This document shows, piece after piece, positions 52,853-61,624 of a stretch of 64,000 bases of DNA; the first letter of the stretch is position 1; each line of letters opens with the position of its first letter. Source of the stretch: Rhodospirillum sp. (GTDB taxonomy: Bacteria; Pseudomonadota; Alphaproteobacteria; Dongiales; Dongiaceae); NCBI GenBank assembly GCA_013822765.1, contig PNKY01000003.1, positions 248,001-312,000 on the forward strand, read 5' to 3'. A program made the translations under genes and the position numbers. The notes below the pieces were generated by a model that saw only the letters and a list, made by a program, of their open reading frames with translations, had not been told where the DNA came from and made no database searches.

Positions 52853-54280
52853 ATGGCCCATTTCCCTTACAGCGGCAATATCCTGATGATCGGCTACGGC
52901 TCGGTCGGCCGCTGCACGATGCCGCTGATCGAGAAGCATTTCGGCATGAACACGCTGTCGCGCGTGACCGTGGTCGACGGCCACGATCATCGCGCCGACG
53001 CCCAGCGCTTCATCGACAAGGGAATGAACTACCTGGTCCAGCCGCTCGTCCCGGAAAACCTGGAAGCGACCCTCGGCAAGTATTGCAAGAAGGGCGACAT
53101 CATCCTCAACCTGTCGGTCGAGGTGGATTCGCTCGAGGTCGTGAAGTGGGGCCAGAAGCACGGCGTGATGTATCTCGACACCTGCATCGAGCCGTGGGCC
53201 AACTACTACGACAACACCAGCATCCCGGAAGACCAGCGCACCAACTATTATCTGCGCCACCGCGCGCTGGAAGCCCGCAAGTCGTTCCCGAAGAACGGCC
53301 CGTCGGCGCTGGTCACCCACGGCGCCAATCCCGGCCTCATCACCCACTTCATCAAGCAGGCGCTGCTCGACGTCGCGAAGTTCACCGGCAACGAGGGCGC
53401 CAAGCCGACGACGCGCGAGGGCTGGGCCAAGCTGATGCAGAAGACCGGCACCAAGGTGATCCACGTCGCCGAGCACGACCTGCAGGTCACCAACGTGCCG
53501 AAGCGCCCGGGCGAGTTCTGCAACACCTGGTCGATCCCCGGCTTCGTCGGCGAAGGCTGCCAACCGGCGGAACTGGGCTGGGGCACCCATGAGAAGCGCA
53601 TCCCGGAGAACGGCGTGGAACACAAGGTCGGCTGCAAGGCGGCGATCTATCTGCGCCAGCCGGGCTGCATCACCGAGATGCGGTCGTGGACGCCGACCGG
53701 CGGGCCAATGATCGGTTTCCTGATCACGCACGGCGAATCCATCACCACTGCGGACTATTTCACGGTGCGCGACGGCAGCGGCAAGGCGGTGTACCGCCCG
53801 ACCTGCCACTACGCCTATCACCCGTGCGACGACGCGGTGCTGTCGGTGCGCGAGTTCCAGATGAAGAACTTCGAGATGCAGCCGAAGACCCGGCCGCTGA
53901 ACGAGGAGATCGTCGACGGCATCGACGAGCTGGGCGCGCTGCTGATGGGCGATTTCGGTGCCTATTGGTACGGCTCGCAGCTCTCGATCCACGAGGCGCG
54001 CAAGATGCTTGGCCCCGACTACAACGCGACCTCGATCCAGATCGCGGCGCCGGTGTTGGCGGGCGCGATGTGGCTGATCGAGCATCCCGACCGCGGGCTG
54101 GTGGAGCCGGAGGATCTCGACCACGACTACGTGCTCGATGTCTGCCGGCCGTACCTCGGCCCGGTGGTCGGCGTACACTCCGACTGGACGCCGCTCAAAA
54201 ACCGCAACGTGCTGTTCCCGGAGCCGAACCTCGACACCAGCGATCCCTGGCAGTTCGAGAATTTCCGGGTTCGGCGGTAA
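52853..54280 (+). CDS. hss: Homospermidine synthase
   Basis: A 475-residue NAD-dependent enzyme that makes sym-homospermidine from putrescine (or spermidine) and is typical of alphaproteobacteria. Visible are the Rossmann start ILMIGYGSVGRCTMPLIEKHF, VDGHDHRADAQRFI, LDTCIEPWANYYDN, THGANPGLITHFIKQALLD, EHDLQVTNVPKRPGEFCNTWS and CHYAYHPCDDAVLSVREFQM. It should help supply the cell's long polyamine. Length fits the family. It is the polyamine anchor for the surrounding cluster. Confidence 0.94.
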   Translation: MAHFPYSGNILMIGYGSVGRCTMPLIEKHFGMNTLSRVTVVDGHDHRADAQRFIDKGMNYLVQPLVPENLEATLGKYCKKGDIILNLSVEVDSLEVVKWGQKHGVMYLDTCIEPWANYYDNTSIPEDQRTNYYLRHRALEARKSFPKNGPSALVTHGANPGLITHFIKQALLDVAKFTGNEGAKPTTREGWAKLMQKTGTKVIHVAEHDLQVTNVPKRPGEFCNTWSIPGFVGEGCQPAELGWGTHEKRIPENGVEHKVGCKAAIYLRQPGCITEMRSWTPTGGPMIGFLITHGESITTADYFTVRDGSGKAVYRPTCHYAYHPCDDAVLSVREFQMKNFEMQPKTRPLNEEIVDGIDELGALLMGDFGAYWYGSQLSIHEARKMLGPDYNATSIQIAAPVLAGAMWLIEHPDRGLVEPEDLDHDYVLDVCRPYLGPVVGVHSDWTPLKNRNVLFPEPNLDTSDPWQFENFRVRR

Positions 54281-54301
54281 AGCGCACTTTCCACTCCGCC
54301 C

Positions 54302-54382
54302 GTCATCCCGGCCTTGAGCCGGATCCACTCCGCAGTCGCACGAGCGGCGGAACGATGGACCCCGGCTCAAGGCCGGGGTGAC
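54302..54382. repeat. Long inverted repeat between convergent hss and DUF2125 genes
   Basis: The left arm (54302-54327) starts GTCATCCCGGCCTTGAGCC and the right arm (54356-54382) ends GGCTCAAGGCCGGGGTGAC. They pair almost fully over ~26 bp, with a loop of about 28 bases. Elements of this sequence (CATCCCGGCCTTGAGCCGG) are common between alphaproteobacterial genes. It could end transcription from both sides, but no T-run is present. It differs from the 129-bp element. Confidence 0.75.
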
Positions 54383-54409
54383 AGCAGAGAAACGGCCCGA
54401 GCGTACCCG

Positions 54410-55486
54410 TTACGGCCACTCGATCGGCTGCAGGGCGAACAGCGGAACCGGTCCGAAGCTCACCGTGCGGTTCTGCAGCGACAAGCCGACGGTCGCCTGC
54501 AGTTTGCCGTCGGGGCCTGGCTTCTCCAGCGCCTTGGCGGTGGTGCGCGCGATCAGGGCGCGGTCGGCCGGGACGAGGCCGTCCTTGATCAAAATCTCCA
54601 GCGCGTCGCTGAGACCGGTGGTGGTGATGCTCCCCGCCCCCTCCGGCTGCAACGCCGCATCCAGCGCCACCGTGGCGTTGCCGGTGACGCCGAGCGGGCC
54701 CTGCGCGAAGGCGAAGCTGTTCAGCTCCACCACGCCGCCCGCATCCCGCCACGCGGCGAGCGCGGCCCGGAGCGGCGCCAGCGGCATGGCCCCTTTGATC
54801 GTCGCATCGAAGGACAGCGCCTCGACCGCGTCCTCCGTGAGCAGGCGCGTGCCGGGCGGCAGCGCCAGGCCCCGCAGGTCCAGCGTCACGCGCGCCAGCG
54901 GCATGTTGAAGTCGGCCGGCGGTGTCTCAGGCTGATCCAGCATCACGGTCGCGGCGGCGCTTGCCAGGACCGTGCCATCAGGCGCCGTGAGGTCCGGCTG
55001 TTGCAGCGCCAGCGTGAAACCGCGCAGCAATCCGCTGCCATGCAGGTCGATCGCACCGGCGAAGCCGGTGGCGGCGACGCGCCACTCGGCGGGATCGCCG
55101 GCCAGACGCAGCGACGCATCGTGCTGGCCGTCGGAGCGGACCTCGATCCGCCGAAGGTTCCACGGCGCCATCTCGGCATGGAGCGTGGCGCCGCTCCACG
55201 CCACCTCCTCGCGCGGCCCGCGCCAACGGATGGTCGGATCCTGGAAGGTCGCCTCGAAACGGAACGGGAAGCCGCCGATCCCGCTCCATGAAAATGCGAC
55301 ATCGTTGCCGAGCGCGCGCTGCTCGGTGGCCCAGGTATCGACGCCCATCTCCAGTTGCTGCGCGACATAGCGCCAATAGGCGTAATAGCCGCCGGCGAGC
55401 GCGATCAGCACGATCAGGACGCCGATCAACAGAAAAACTTGCTTGAGTTTTGAGCGGGGCTGGTATGCGGTCGGATGATTGTGCAT
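54410..55486 (-). CDS. DUF2125 membrane-anchored protein
   Basis: A 358-residue protein with one N-terminal membrane helix (QVFLLIGVLIVLIALAGGYYAYW, residues ~15-38, listed here in pieces) and a large periplasmic part rich in beta strands. DUF2125 traits are VAFSWSGIGGFPFRFEATFQDPTIRW and the paired strands LDLRGLALPPG. Function is unknown; the layout (DUF945/AsmA-like) suggests an envelope role. ATG 55486 was chosen just before the helix. It diverges from the DMT exporter across 74 bp. Confidence 0.72.
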   Translation of the reverse strand: MHNHPTAYQPRSKLKQVFLLIGVLIVLIALAGGYYAYWRYVAQQLEMGVDTWATEQRALGNDVAFSWSGIGGFPFRFEATFQDPTIRWRGPREEVAWSGATLHAEMAPWNLRRIEVRSDGQHDASLRLAGDPAEWRVAATGFAGAIDLHGSGLLRGFTLALQQPDLTAPDGTVLASAAATVMLDQPETPPADFNMPLARVTLDLRGLALPPGTRLLTEDAVEALSFDATIKGAMPLAPLRAALAAWRDAGGVVELNSFAFAQGPLGVTGNATVALDAALQPEGAGSITTTGLSDALEILIKDGLVPADRALIARTTAKALEKPGPDGKLQATVGLSLQNRTVSFGPVPLFALQPIEWP

Positions 55487-55560
55487 GCAGTCCGCGGTTG
55501 TTATGGTGCGCCGCCCTGCATCGGCCATAAGCCTTGCCAAGTCCAGCGAAATTTCCCGCC

Positions 55561-56502
55561 ATGAGCCCTGAGTCCGCACGCCAGGCCAGCGACACAGGGG
55601 GTGGCGGCGCAACCCCGCCCGAGGCCCCGCTGACCAGCACGCTGGCGCGCGTGGCGCCCGGCATCTTCGTGCTGCTGTGGGCGACCGGCTTCCTGATCGC
55701 CAAGCTCGGCGTGCCCTATGCGCAGCCGCTCACCATCCTCGCCATCCGCTTCGTGCTGGCCGCCATGATGATGGCGGGCGTCGCGTTTGTCATGCGCGCG
55801 CCCTGGCCGCGCTCGTGGCGCCGCATCGGCCACATCGCGACCATCGGCATCCTGCTGCATGCGGTCTATCTCGGCGGCTGCTATATCGCGATCTATGCCG
55901 GCATGCCGGCGGGCATGGCAGCGCTGATCGTGGGCTTTCAACCCATCCTGACGGCGGCCATGGCAGGACCAATCCTCGGCGAGCGCACGCGGTCGCTGCA
56001 ATGGATCGGCATCGCCATCGGCTTTGTCGGGCTGATGATGGTGCTGTGGGAGCGCATCGTGATCGACCTCAGACATCCGGCGGCATTGCTGTTCGCGATA
56101 TTGTCGCTGCTCGGCATCACCTCGGCGACGATCTATCAGAAGCGGTTCTGCCCCAGCTTCGACCTGCGCTCCGGCACCGCGATCCAATACATCGCGGCAT
56201 CGCTGGTCATGGTTCCGCTCACGCTCGTGCTGGGCATCGGCGAGATCGTCTGGGCGTCGACCTTCATCTTCGCGCTGGGGTGGCTGGTGATCGTGCTGAG
56301 CGGCGTGTCGATCGCGCTGCTGACCTGGATGATCTCGCGTGGCGCCGCCTCCAAGGTCGCGAGCCTGTTCTACCTGACCCCGCCGATCGCCGCCATCGGC
56401 AGCTATTTCTGGTTCGACGAGACCTTGTCGCCGCTGGCGCTCGCCGGCATGGCGGTCATCGTGTTCGGCCTCTACCTCCTCAACCGGACCAGGGCGGCAT
56501 GA
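55561..56502 (+). CDS. DMT (EamA) family transporter
   Basis: A 313-residue membrane protein with ten predicted helices in two EamA repeats. Features are FVLLWATGFLIAKLGVPYAQPLTILAIRF, GGCYIAIYAGMPAGMAALIVGFQPILTA, GERTRSLQWIGIAIGFVGLMMV, and SVASLFYLTPPIAAIGSYFWFDE (last stretch in pieces). Members export small metabolites. The stop overlaps the next start (ATGA), so it is coupled to the ChaC-like gene. Substrate unknown. Confidence 0.87.
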   Translation: MSPESARQASDTGGGGATPPEAPLTSTLARVAPGIFVLLWATGFLIAKLGVPYAQPLTILAIRFVLAAMMMAGVAFVMRAPWPRSWRRIGHIATIGILLHAVYLGGCYIAIYAGMPAGMAALIVGFQPILTAAMAGPILGERTRSLQWIGIAIGFVGLMMVLWERIVIDLRHPAALLFAILSLLGITSATIYQKRFCPSFDLRSGTAIQYIAASLVMVPLTLVLGIGEIVWASTFIFALGWLVIVLSGVSIALLTWMISRGAASKVASLFYLTPPIAAIGSYFWFDETLSPLALAGMAVIVFGLYLLNRTRAA

Positions 56503-57083
56503 GCGTCACCGACGAGGAGAAAGCCCTGATCGAAAGCCGGCGCCACAATCCGGAGCCGGGCAAGGACTTTTTCGTGTTCGCCTATGGCTCGCTGATGTGG
56601 CGGCCGGGCTTCCCGTTCGCCGAGATCCTGCCGGCGACACTCTATGGCTATCACCGCGCCTTCTGCATCACCTCCACGCACTATCGCGGCAACACCGAAC
56701 GACCCGGGCTGGTGCTCGGCCTCGATCGCGGCGGAATGTGCATCGGCCGGCTCTATCGCATCGGGCATGCCGACGCGGCGCAGGTCGCGGAATATCTGCA
56801 TCAGCGCGAACTGATCACCGGCTGCTACGTGCCGAAGCGCGTCACGCTGCGCCTGCAGGACGGCAGCAAGGTGGAGGGCCTGACCTACGTCGCCGACCGT
56901 TCGCACTATCAATACGCCGGCAAGGTTCCGGAGACAAAAATCGCCGAGGTCATCCGCCATGCGACCGGCGTGATGGGCAGCAACCGCGACTACCTGTGCA
57001 ACACGGTGCAGCATCTCGAGGAGATGGGCATCGCGGACACCAGCCTGCATCGCATCCTGAAGCTGGTGGAGCAGGCGGCGTAG
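56499..57083 (+). CDS. Gamma-glutamylcyclotransferase, ChaC-like
   Basis: A 194-residue GGCT-fold enzyme: FVFAYGSLMWRPGFPFAEILPATLYGYHRAFCI, RGNTERPGLVLGLDRGG, LYRIGHADAAQVAEYLHQRELITGCY and TYVADRSHYQYAG. ChaC-type enzymes release 5-oxoproline from glutathione or other gamma-glutamyl compounds. The catalytic Glu is likely the one in HQRELITGCY. Start overlaps the DMT transporter stop by ATGA. The polyamine neighbourhood suggests it might act on a gamma-glutamyl amine; this is inference. Confidence 0.87.
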   Translation: MSVTDEEKALIESRRHNPEPGKDFFVFAYGSLMWRPGFPFAEILPATLYGYHRAFCITSTHYRGNTERPGLVLGLDRGGMCIGRLYRIGHADAAQVAEYLHQRELITGCYVPKRVTLRLQDGSKVEGLTYVADRSHYQYAGKVPETKIAEVIRHATGVMGSNRDYLCNTVQHLEEMGIADTSLHRILKLVEQAA

Positions 57084-57166
57084 CACCGCGCTCCTCCGTC
57101 GCGAAGCGAGGACAGCGTTGTGAGGGGTGGCAACCTGCGCGCCGCTCGCCTATCTTGGCCTCCATC

Positions 57167-58447
57167 ATGGACACACTCGAGCATCCGCAATCCTATTACG
57201 TCGCATCCGCGCGGCCGTTTCCGCAGCTCCCGGAACTGCAGGGCGAGACCGAGGCGGACGTCGCGGTGATCGGCGGCGGCTACACCGGGCTATCGGCTGC
57301 GCTCAACCTAGCGGAGCGCGGTCATCAGGTGGTGCTGATCGACCAGGCGCGGATCGGCTGGGGCGCTTCGGGACGCAACGGCGGGCAGATCAACACCGGC
57401 CTGCGCAAGGGACCCATCGAGCTGATCGCGACCTACGGCCGCGATCGCGCCAAGGCGCTGTTCGATCTGGCCGAGGAGGGCCGCGCCATCATCCGCGAGC
57501 GGGTGAAGCGCCATCGCATCCGCTGCGACCTCAAGGCCAACACCCTGTTCGTTGCGCACCGCCGATCGGAAGAAGCCGGGATGCGCGCCGAGGTCGCGGC
57601 GCTGGAGAAGGAGTTCGGTTACCGCAAGGCGCGCTTCATCCCGCACGAGGAGCTCGACGAGCATATCGGCAGCGATGCCTTCCATGCCGGCATCGCGGAT
57701 TATGGCGGGGGACATCTGCATCCGCTGAACTATGCGCTGGGATTGGCGCAGGGCGCGATCGACGCCGGCGCCACCTTGTTCGAGCGCACGCAGGCCTTCG
57801 CGATCGAGGAGTCGGCCGGCGGCGTGACGATCTCGACCGACAAGGGCCGCATCAAGGCGGCCTATGCCGTGATCGCGTGCGACGCCTATCTCGGCGCGCT
57901 GGAGCCGCGCATCGCGTCCAAGATCATGCCGGTCGCCAACTTCCTGATCGCGACCGAGCCGCTGAGCGAAGCAGAAGCCAGCGCCCTCATCCCCAACGAT
58001 GCCTGCGTGTGCGACAGCCGCTTCGTGGTGAACTATTTCCGCCTGTCGGGCGACCGGCGCATGATCTGGGGCGGCGGCGAGAAATACACGCCGACCCCGC
58101 CGCCGAGCATCCCGGACTTCGTGAAGCCGCACATGGTGCGGGTGTTCCCGCAGCTCGCCGACAAGCGGATCGAGTACGGCTGGTCCGGCATGGTCGGCAT
58201 CACCATGAGCCGGCTGCCGAACCTGGGGCGCATCGGCAACATCTTCTATGCCCAGGGCTATTCGGGGCAGGGCGTCGCCATAACCGGGATCGCGGGCAAG
58301 CTGATCGCGGAGGCGCTGAGCGGGACGGCGGAGCGGTTCGACGTGTTCGCCAGCCTGCCGCACCGCTCGTTCCCCGGCGGCACCGCGCTGCGCCATCCGC
58401 TGATGGTGATGGCGATGCTGTGGTATGCGATGCGCGACCGGCTATGA
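57167..58447 (+). CDS. FAD-dependent oxidoreductase of the DAO family, PuuB-like
   Basis: A 426-residue flavoprotein. The dinucleotide loop VAVIGGGYTGLSAALNLAERGHQVVLIDQ, then GWGASGRNGGQINTGLRKGP, LHPLNYALGLAQGAIDAGA and the C-terminal MVGITMSRLPNLGRIGNIFYAQGYSGQGVAIT fit DAO-family oxidases of the gamma-glutamylputrescine oxidase type. It would oxidise a primary or secondary amine. It lies 83 bp after the ChaC-like gene. The last six bases overlap the convergent TfoX gene. Confidence 0.82.
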   Translation: MDTLEHPQSYYVASARPFPQLPELQGETEADVAVIGGGYTGLSAALNLAERGHQVVLIDQARIGWGASGRNGGQINTGLRKGPIELIATYGRDRAKALFDLAEEGRAIIRERVKRHRIRCDLKANTLFVAHRRSEEAGMRAEVAALEKEFGYRKARFIPHEELDEHIGSDAFHAGIADYGGGHLHPLNYALGLAQGAIDAGATLFERTQAFAIEESAGGVTISTDKGRIKAAYAVIACDAYLGALEPRIASKIMPVANFLIATEPLSEAEASALIPNDACVCDSRFVVNYFRLSGDRRMIWGGGEKYTPTPPPSIPDFVKPHMVRVFPQLADKRIEYGWSGMVGITMSRLPNLGRIGNIFYAQGYSGQGVAITGIAGKLIAEALSGTAERFDVFASLPHRSFPGGTALRHPLMVMAMLWYAMRDRL

Positions 58448-58696
58448 GCGCGGTTTCGCGGCGGCCTGGAGCTTTTGCTTCACGCCCGGCGGCAGCTGGT
58501 TCCAGTGGCAGCCGCGCAGCGCGCCTTCCAGGGCATAGAGCATGATCAGCGAAACTTCGCGCGGAAAGGCGTGCTTCAGCCGGCGATAGGCGGCGATTGC
58601 GCCAAGCTTGCGCAGGGCGGCCTCGTCCTCGATCCCGGCCTCGCGCAATTGGCGAACGCTCGCCGGACCGATATTCTTGAGGCGGATGAGATCCAT
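58442..58696 (-). CDS. TfoX C-terminal-domain protein
   Basis: An 84-residue helical protein matching the TfoX/Sxy C-terminal domain: LIRLKNIGPASVRQLREAGIEDEAALRKLGAIAAYRRLKHAF and SLIMLYALEGALRGCHWNQLP. It begins MDLIRLKNIGPASVRQL, a helix-hairpin-helix-like start. The TfoX N-terminal domain is missing. The competence role of full-length TfoX need not apply. It is convergent with the oxidase and divergent from panE. Confidence 0.83.
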   Translation of the reverse strand: MDLIRLKNIGPASVRQLREAGIEDEAALRKLGAIAAYRRLKHAFPREVSLIMLYALEGALRGCHWNQLPPGVKQKLQAAAKPRS

Positions 58697-58727
58697 GGTC
58701 GACGAGCCTAATCAAGTGGAGTGAACC

Positions 58728-59672
58728 GTGAAAGTCCTGGTCATCGGCGCCGGCGGCGTCGGCGGATATTTCGGCGGCCGGCTGATCGAGGCCGGCGCCG
58801 ACGTCACCTTCCTGGTGCGCGAGCGGCGCGCCAAGCAATTGGCGGAGAACGGCCTCGTCATCAAGAGCGCGGTCGCCGATGCGACGCTGCCGGTCCGCAC
58901 CCTGACCAGCGCCGATCCCGGCCAGCCGTTCGATGTGGTCATCCTCACCTGCAAGTCCTACGACCTCGGCTCGGCAATCGAGGCCGCCGCGCCGCACATG
59001 AAAGCCGGCGGCGGACTCGTGTTGCCGCTGCTGAACGGCATGGCGCATATCGACGTGCTGCGTGAGCGCTTCGGCCGGGACCGCGTGCTGGGCGGGTTGT
59101 GCGGGATCTTCGCCACGCTGTCTCCGGCGGGCGAGGTGGTGCAGATGGCAGGCCTAGCGCCGCGCATCGCGTTCGGCCGGTTCAAGGACCAGGTCGAGCG
59201 GACCGTGCTGGAGGAACCGGCGGCCGCGTTCGCGCGGACCTGCAGCAGCGCCACCTTCAACAGCAAGCGGGTCGAACCGATCGAGCAGGGACTGTGGGAG
59301 AAATGGGTGGTGCTGGCGGCGATGGCGGGCGGGACGTGCCTGATGCGGGGCAGCGTCGGCTCGATCGTCGCGGGTACCGACGGCAAGGCAATCATGGAGG
59401 AGCTGATCGCGGAGAGCGCCGCAGTCGCGCGCGCCGCCGGCTACCCGCCGGCCGAAGAGTATCTGGCAACTGCCCGCGGGATCCTGACCGCCGCGGGATC
59501 GGATGCCACCGCCTCCATGCTGCGCGACATCAGGAAGGGCGGCGCGACCGAGGGCGACCACATCGTCGGCGAGATGCTGCGCCGCGCGCGCGAACTCGGC
59601 GTGCCGACGCCACTGCTGCGCATCGCCAACGCGCATCTGCAGACCTACGAGGCGGAGCGGAAGAAGGGCTGA
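58728..59672 (+). CDS. 2-dehydropantoate 2-reductase (ketopantoate reductase family)
   Basis: A 314-residue NADPH enzyme of the PanE family: VLVIGAGGVGGYFGGRLIEAGADVTFLVR, VVILTCKSYDLGSAIEAAAP, LPLLNGMAHIDVLRERFG and a helical C-terminal domain with KWVVLAAMAGGTCLMRG and SMLRDIRKGGATEGDHIVGEM. PanE makes pantoate, but many relatives have other substrates, so the precise role is open. Its stop abuts the convergent ydcV stop with no gap. Confidence 0.83.
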   Translation: MKVLVIGAGGVGGYFGGRLIEAGADVTFLVRERRAKQLAENGLVIKSAVADATLPVRTLTSADPGQPFDVVILTCKSYDLGSAIEAAAPHMKAGGGLVLPLLNGMAHIDVLRERFGRDRVLGGLCGIFATLSPAGEVVQMAGLAPRIAFGRFKDQVERTVLEEPAAAFARTCSSATFNSKRVEPIEQGLWEKWVVLAAMAGGTCLMRGSVGSIVAGTDGKAIMEELIAESAAVARAAGYPPAEEYLATARGILTAAGSDATASMLRDIRKGGATEGDHIVGEMLRRARELGVPTPLLRIANAHLQTYEAERKKG

Positions 59673-60506
59673 CTACTTCCCGCTGCCCGCCACATCCTGG
59701 GTATCGCGCGTCCAATAGTACGCCAGCAGGATCGGGCCGAAAGTGATCACCATCACGATGATGGCGGCGACGTTGGTGACCGGGCGCTGGTGCGGGCGGA
59801 TCAGCTCCTTGAACATCCAGATCGGCAAGGTCTCCTGCTGGCCGGCGGTGAAGGTGGTCACGATGATCTCGTCGAACGACAGCGCGAAAGCCAGCATGCC
59901 GCCCGCGAGCAGCGCGGTCGCGAGATTGGGCAGGATGACGTGGCGGAAGGTCTGCAGCGAGTCGGCGCCGAGGTCCATCGAGGCCTCGATCAAGGCCGGC
60001 GACGAGCGGCGCAAGCGCGCGATCGCGTTGTTGTAGACCACGACCACGCAGAAGGTGGCGTGGCCCATGACGATGGTCCAATAGCTGAACGGGATGTTCG
60101 CAAGGTCGAAGGCGGCGCGCAGCGAGATGCCGGTCACGATGCCGGGCAGCGCAATCGGCAGCAGGATCAGCAGCGTCACCGATTCCTTGCCGAAGAACTT
60201 GAAGCGGTACATCGCCGCGGCGGCCAGCGTGCCGAGGATCAGCGCCGCCACCATGGCGATGGCGGCGACCGAGACCGACAGCCACAAGGCATGCCAGAAA
60301 TCGGCGCGCCCGAACGTGACGCCGAACCACTTGGTGGTGAGGCCCGGCGGCGGGAAGGAATAGCTCTGCTCGTCGGTGGTGAAGCCGTAGAGCACGATGA
60401 ACAGGATCGGCAGGTTGAGGAACAGCACCGCGAACCAGGCGCCGGCGGTCAGGCCAAGGCCGGCCCGCGGTGTCGCGCGGTCTGCTGCGAGCGCCTTAGA
60501 GGGCAT
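59673..60506 (-). CDS. ydcV: ABC transporter permease, YdcV-like (polyamine/putrescine type)
   Basis: A 277-residue permease with about six membrane helices. The loop around DLGADSLQTFRHVILPNLATALLAGG carries the EAA motif where the ATPase docks. Family is the PotC/YdcV group of polyamine and small-molecule importers. It overlaps the ydcU end by 11 bp and is last in the run ydcS-ydcT-ydcU-ydcV, the same gene order as Escherichia coli ydcSTUV. Confidence 0.86.
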   Translation of the reverse strand: MPSKALAADRATPRAGLGLTAGAWFAVLFLNLPILFIVLYGFTTDEQSYSFPPPGLTTKWFGVTFGRADFWHALWLSVSVAAIAMVAALILGTLAAAAMYRFKFFGKESVTLLILLPIALPGIVTGISLRAAFDLANIPFSYWTIVMGHATFCVVVVYNNAIARLRRSSPALIEASMDLGADSLQTFRHVILPNLATALLAGGMLAFALSFDEIIVTTFTAGQQETLPIWMFKELIRPHQRPVTNVAAIIVMVITFGPILLAYYWTRDTQDVAGSGK

Positions 60507-61434
60507 CGAACGCTCCGAACCGTTTGGCGATCGAGAGATACACCGCCATGATGACGATCGGCGCCATCGCGAAGGCGGCGGCCATCGGGATGTCGCCGGC
60601 GGTGCCCTGGAACTGGTAGACCGCCTGGCCGATGAAGGGGCGCGACGAGCCGATCAGCTGCGGGATGATGTAGTCGCCGAGGGTCAGCGAGAAGGTGAAG
60701 ATCGAGCCCGCCGCGATGCCGGGAATGGCGAGCGGGAAGATCACCTTGCGGAAGGTCTGGCTGGGCTTGGCGCCGAGATCGCTGGAGGCCTCGATGAAGG
60801 ACCGCGGCACCCGCTCCAGCGCGGCCTGCAGCGGCAGGATCATGTACGGCAGCCAGATATAGACGAAGGTGATGCAGGTGCCGATGTGCGAGGTCGAGAG
60901 CGAGGAACCCTGCACCACCGGCAGCGACAGGATGCCGTCCAGCACCCAGCCCAGCCCGAGCTCGTTGAACGCCCAGTGGATCACGCCTTCCTTGGCGAGG
61001 ATCAGGCGCCAGGAATAGACCCGCACCAGGTAGTTCGACCACAGCGGCAGCATGACCGCAACATAGAACAGCGCCTTGGTCCGGCCGGTGGCGTAGCGCG
61101 CCATGTAGTAGGCGATCGGAAAAGCGATGATGCCGCTGATGATGGTGACGATGGTCGCCATCGCGAGGGTGCGGCCGATGATCGAGAGGTTGACCTCGCC
61201 GAACAGCCGCACGTAGTTGCCGATGGTTGGCTGGTAGATCACCTGGCCGGTGAAATCGTCGAGCTGGAAAAAGCTCTGCGCCAGCAGCGCGAACAGCGAG
61301 CCGAGATAGACGATGCCGAGCCACAGCAGCGGCGGCAGCAGGAACAGCGCCAGCAACATGCGCGGCCGCAGGTAGAAGTAGGTGGAGACACGCGAGCTGA
61401 AGCTGGGTGTAACGGCGGCGGCTGCGGCTGTCAC
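60496..61434 (-). CDS. ydcU: ABC transporter permease, YdcU-like
   Basis: A 312-residue permease of the PotB/YdcU group. It has a short cytosolic start, a first helix near LLALFLLPPLLWLGIVYLGSL, and the EAA loop ASSDLGAKPSQTFRKVIFPLAIPGIAAG. No ATG is suitable; the GTG at 61434 (VTAAAAAVTPSFSS) has AGGAGG 7 bases upstream and is preferred to the long in-frame extension through the intergenic repeat. It forms the channel with YdcV. Confidence 0.86.
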   Translation of the reverse strand: MTAAAAAVTPSFSSRVSTYFYLRPRMLLALFLLPPLLWLGIVYLGSLFALLAQSFFQLDDFTGQVIYQPTIGNYVRLFGEVNLSIIGRTLAMATIVTIISGIIAFPIAYYMARYATGRTKALFYVAVMLPLWSNYLVRVYSWRLILAKEGVIHWAFNELGLGWVLDGILSLPVVQGSSLSTSHIGTCITFVYIWLPYMILPLQAALERVPRSFIEASSDLGAKPSQTFRKVIFPLAIPGIAAGSIFTFSLTLGDYIIPQLIGSSRPFIGQAVYQFQGTAGDIPMAAAFAMAPIVIMAVYLSIAKRFGAFDAL

Positions 61435-61454
61435 GGCAGCGCCTCCTGTTCTCT

Positions 61455-61583
61455 CGTCATGGCAAGGCTTGGCCTTGCCATCCACGAATCTCGCTGAGCG
61501 GCAACCATCGCGTACAAACAAGCTCGTGGATCTCGAGGCCAAGCGCCGTCGGCGAAGGCCGACATTCGTCGGCGGGGATGACG
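61455..61583. repeat. ~129-bp structured intergenic repeat, copy 3
   Basis: The outer CGTCAT (61455-61460) and ATGACG (61578-61583) enclose ATGGCAAGGC with GCCTTGCCAT, a CCACGA/TCGTGG stem, and GTCGGC with GCCGAC and a repeated GTCGGC, in the same order as copies 1 and 2. It sits between the ydcT and ydcU genes, inside the transporter operon. Confidence 0.85.
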
Positions 61584-61624
61584 GAGTATAGTGACGCGAT
61601 CGTGGGCGTGCTTCATCACGCCCC

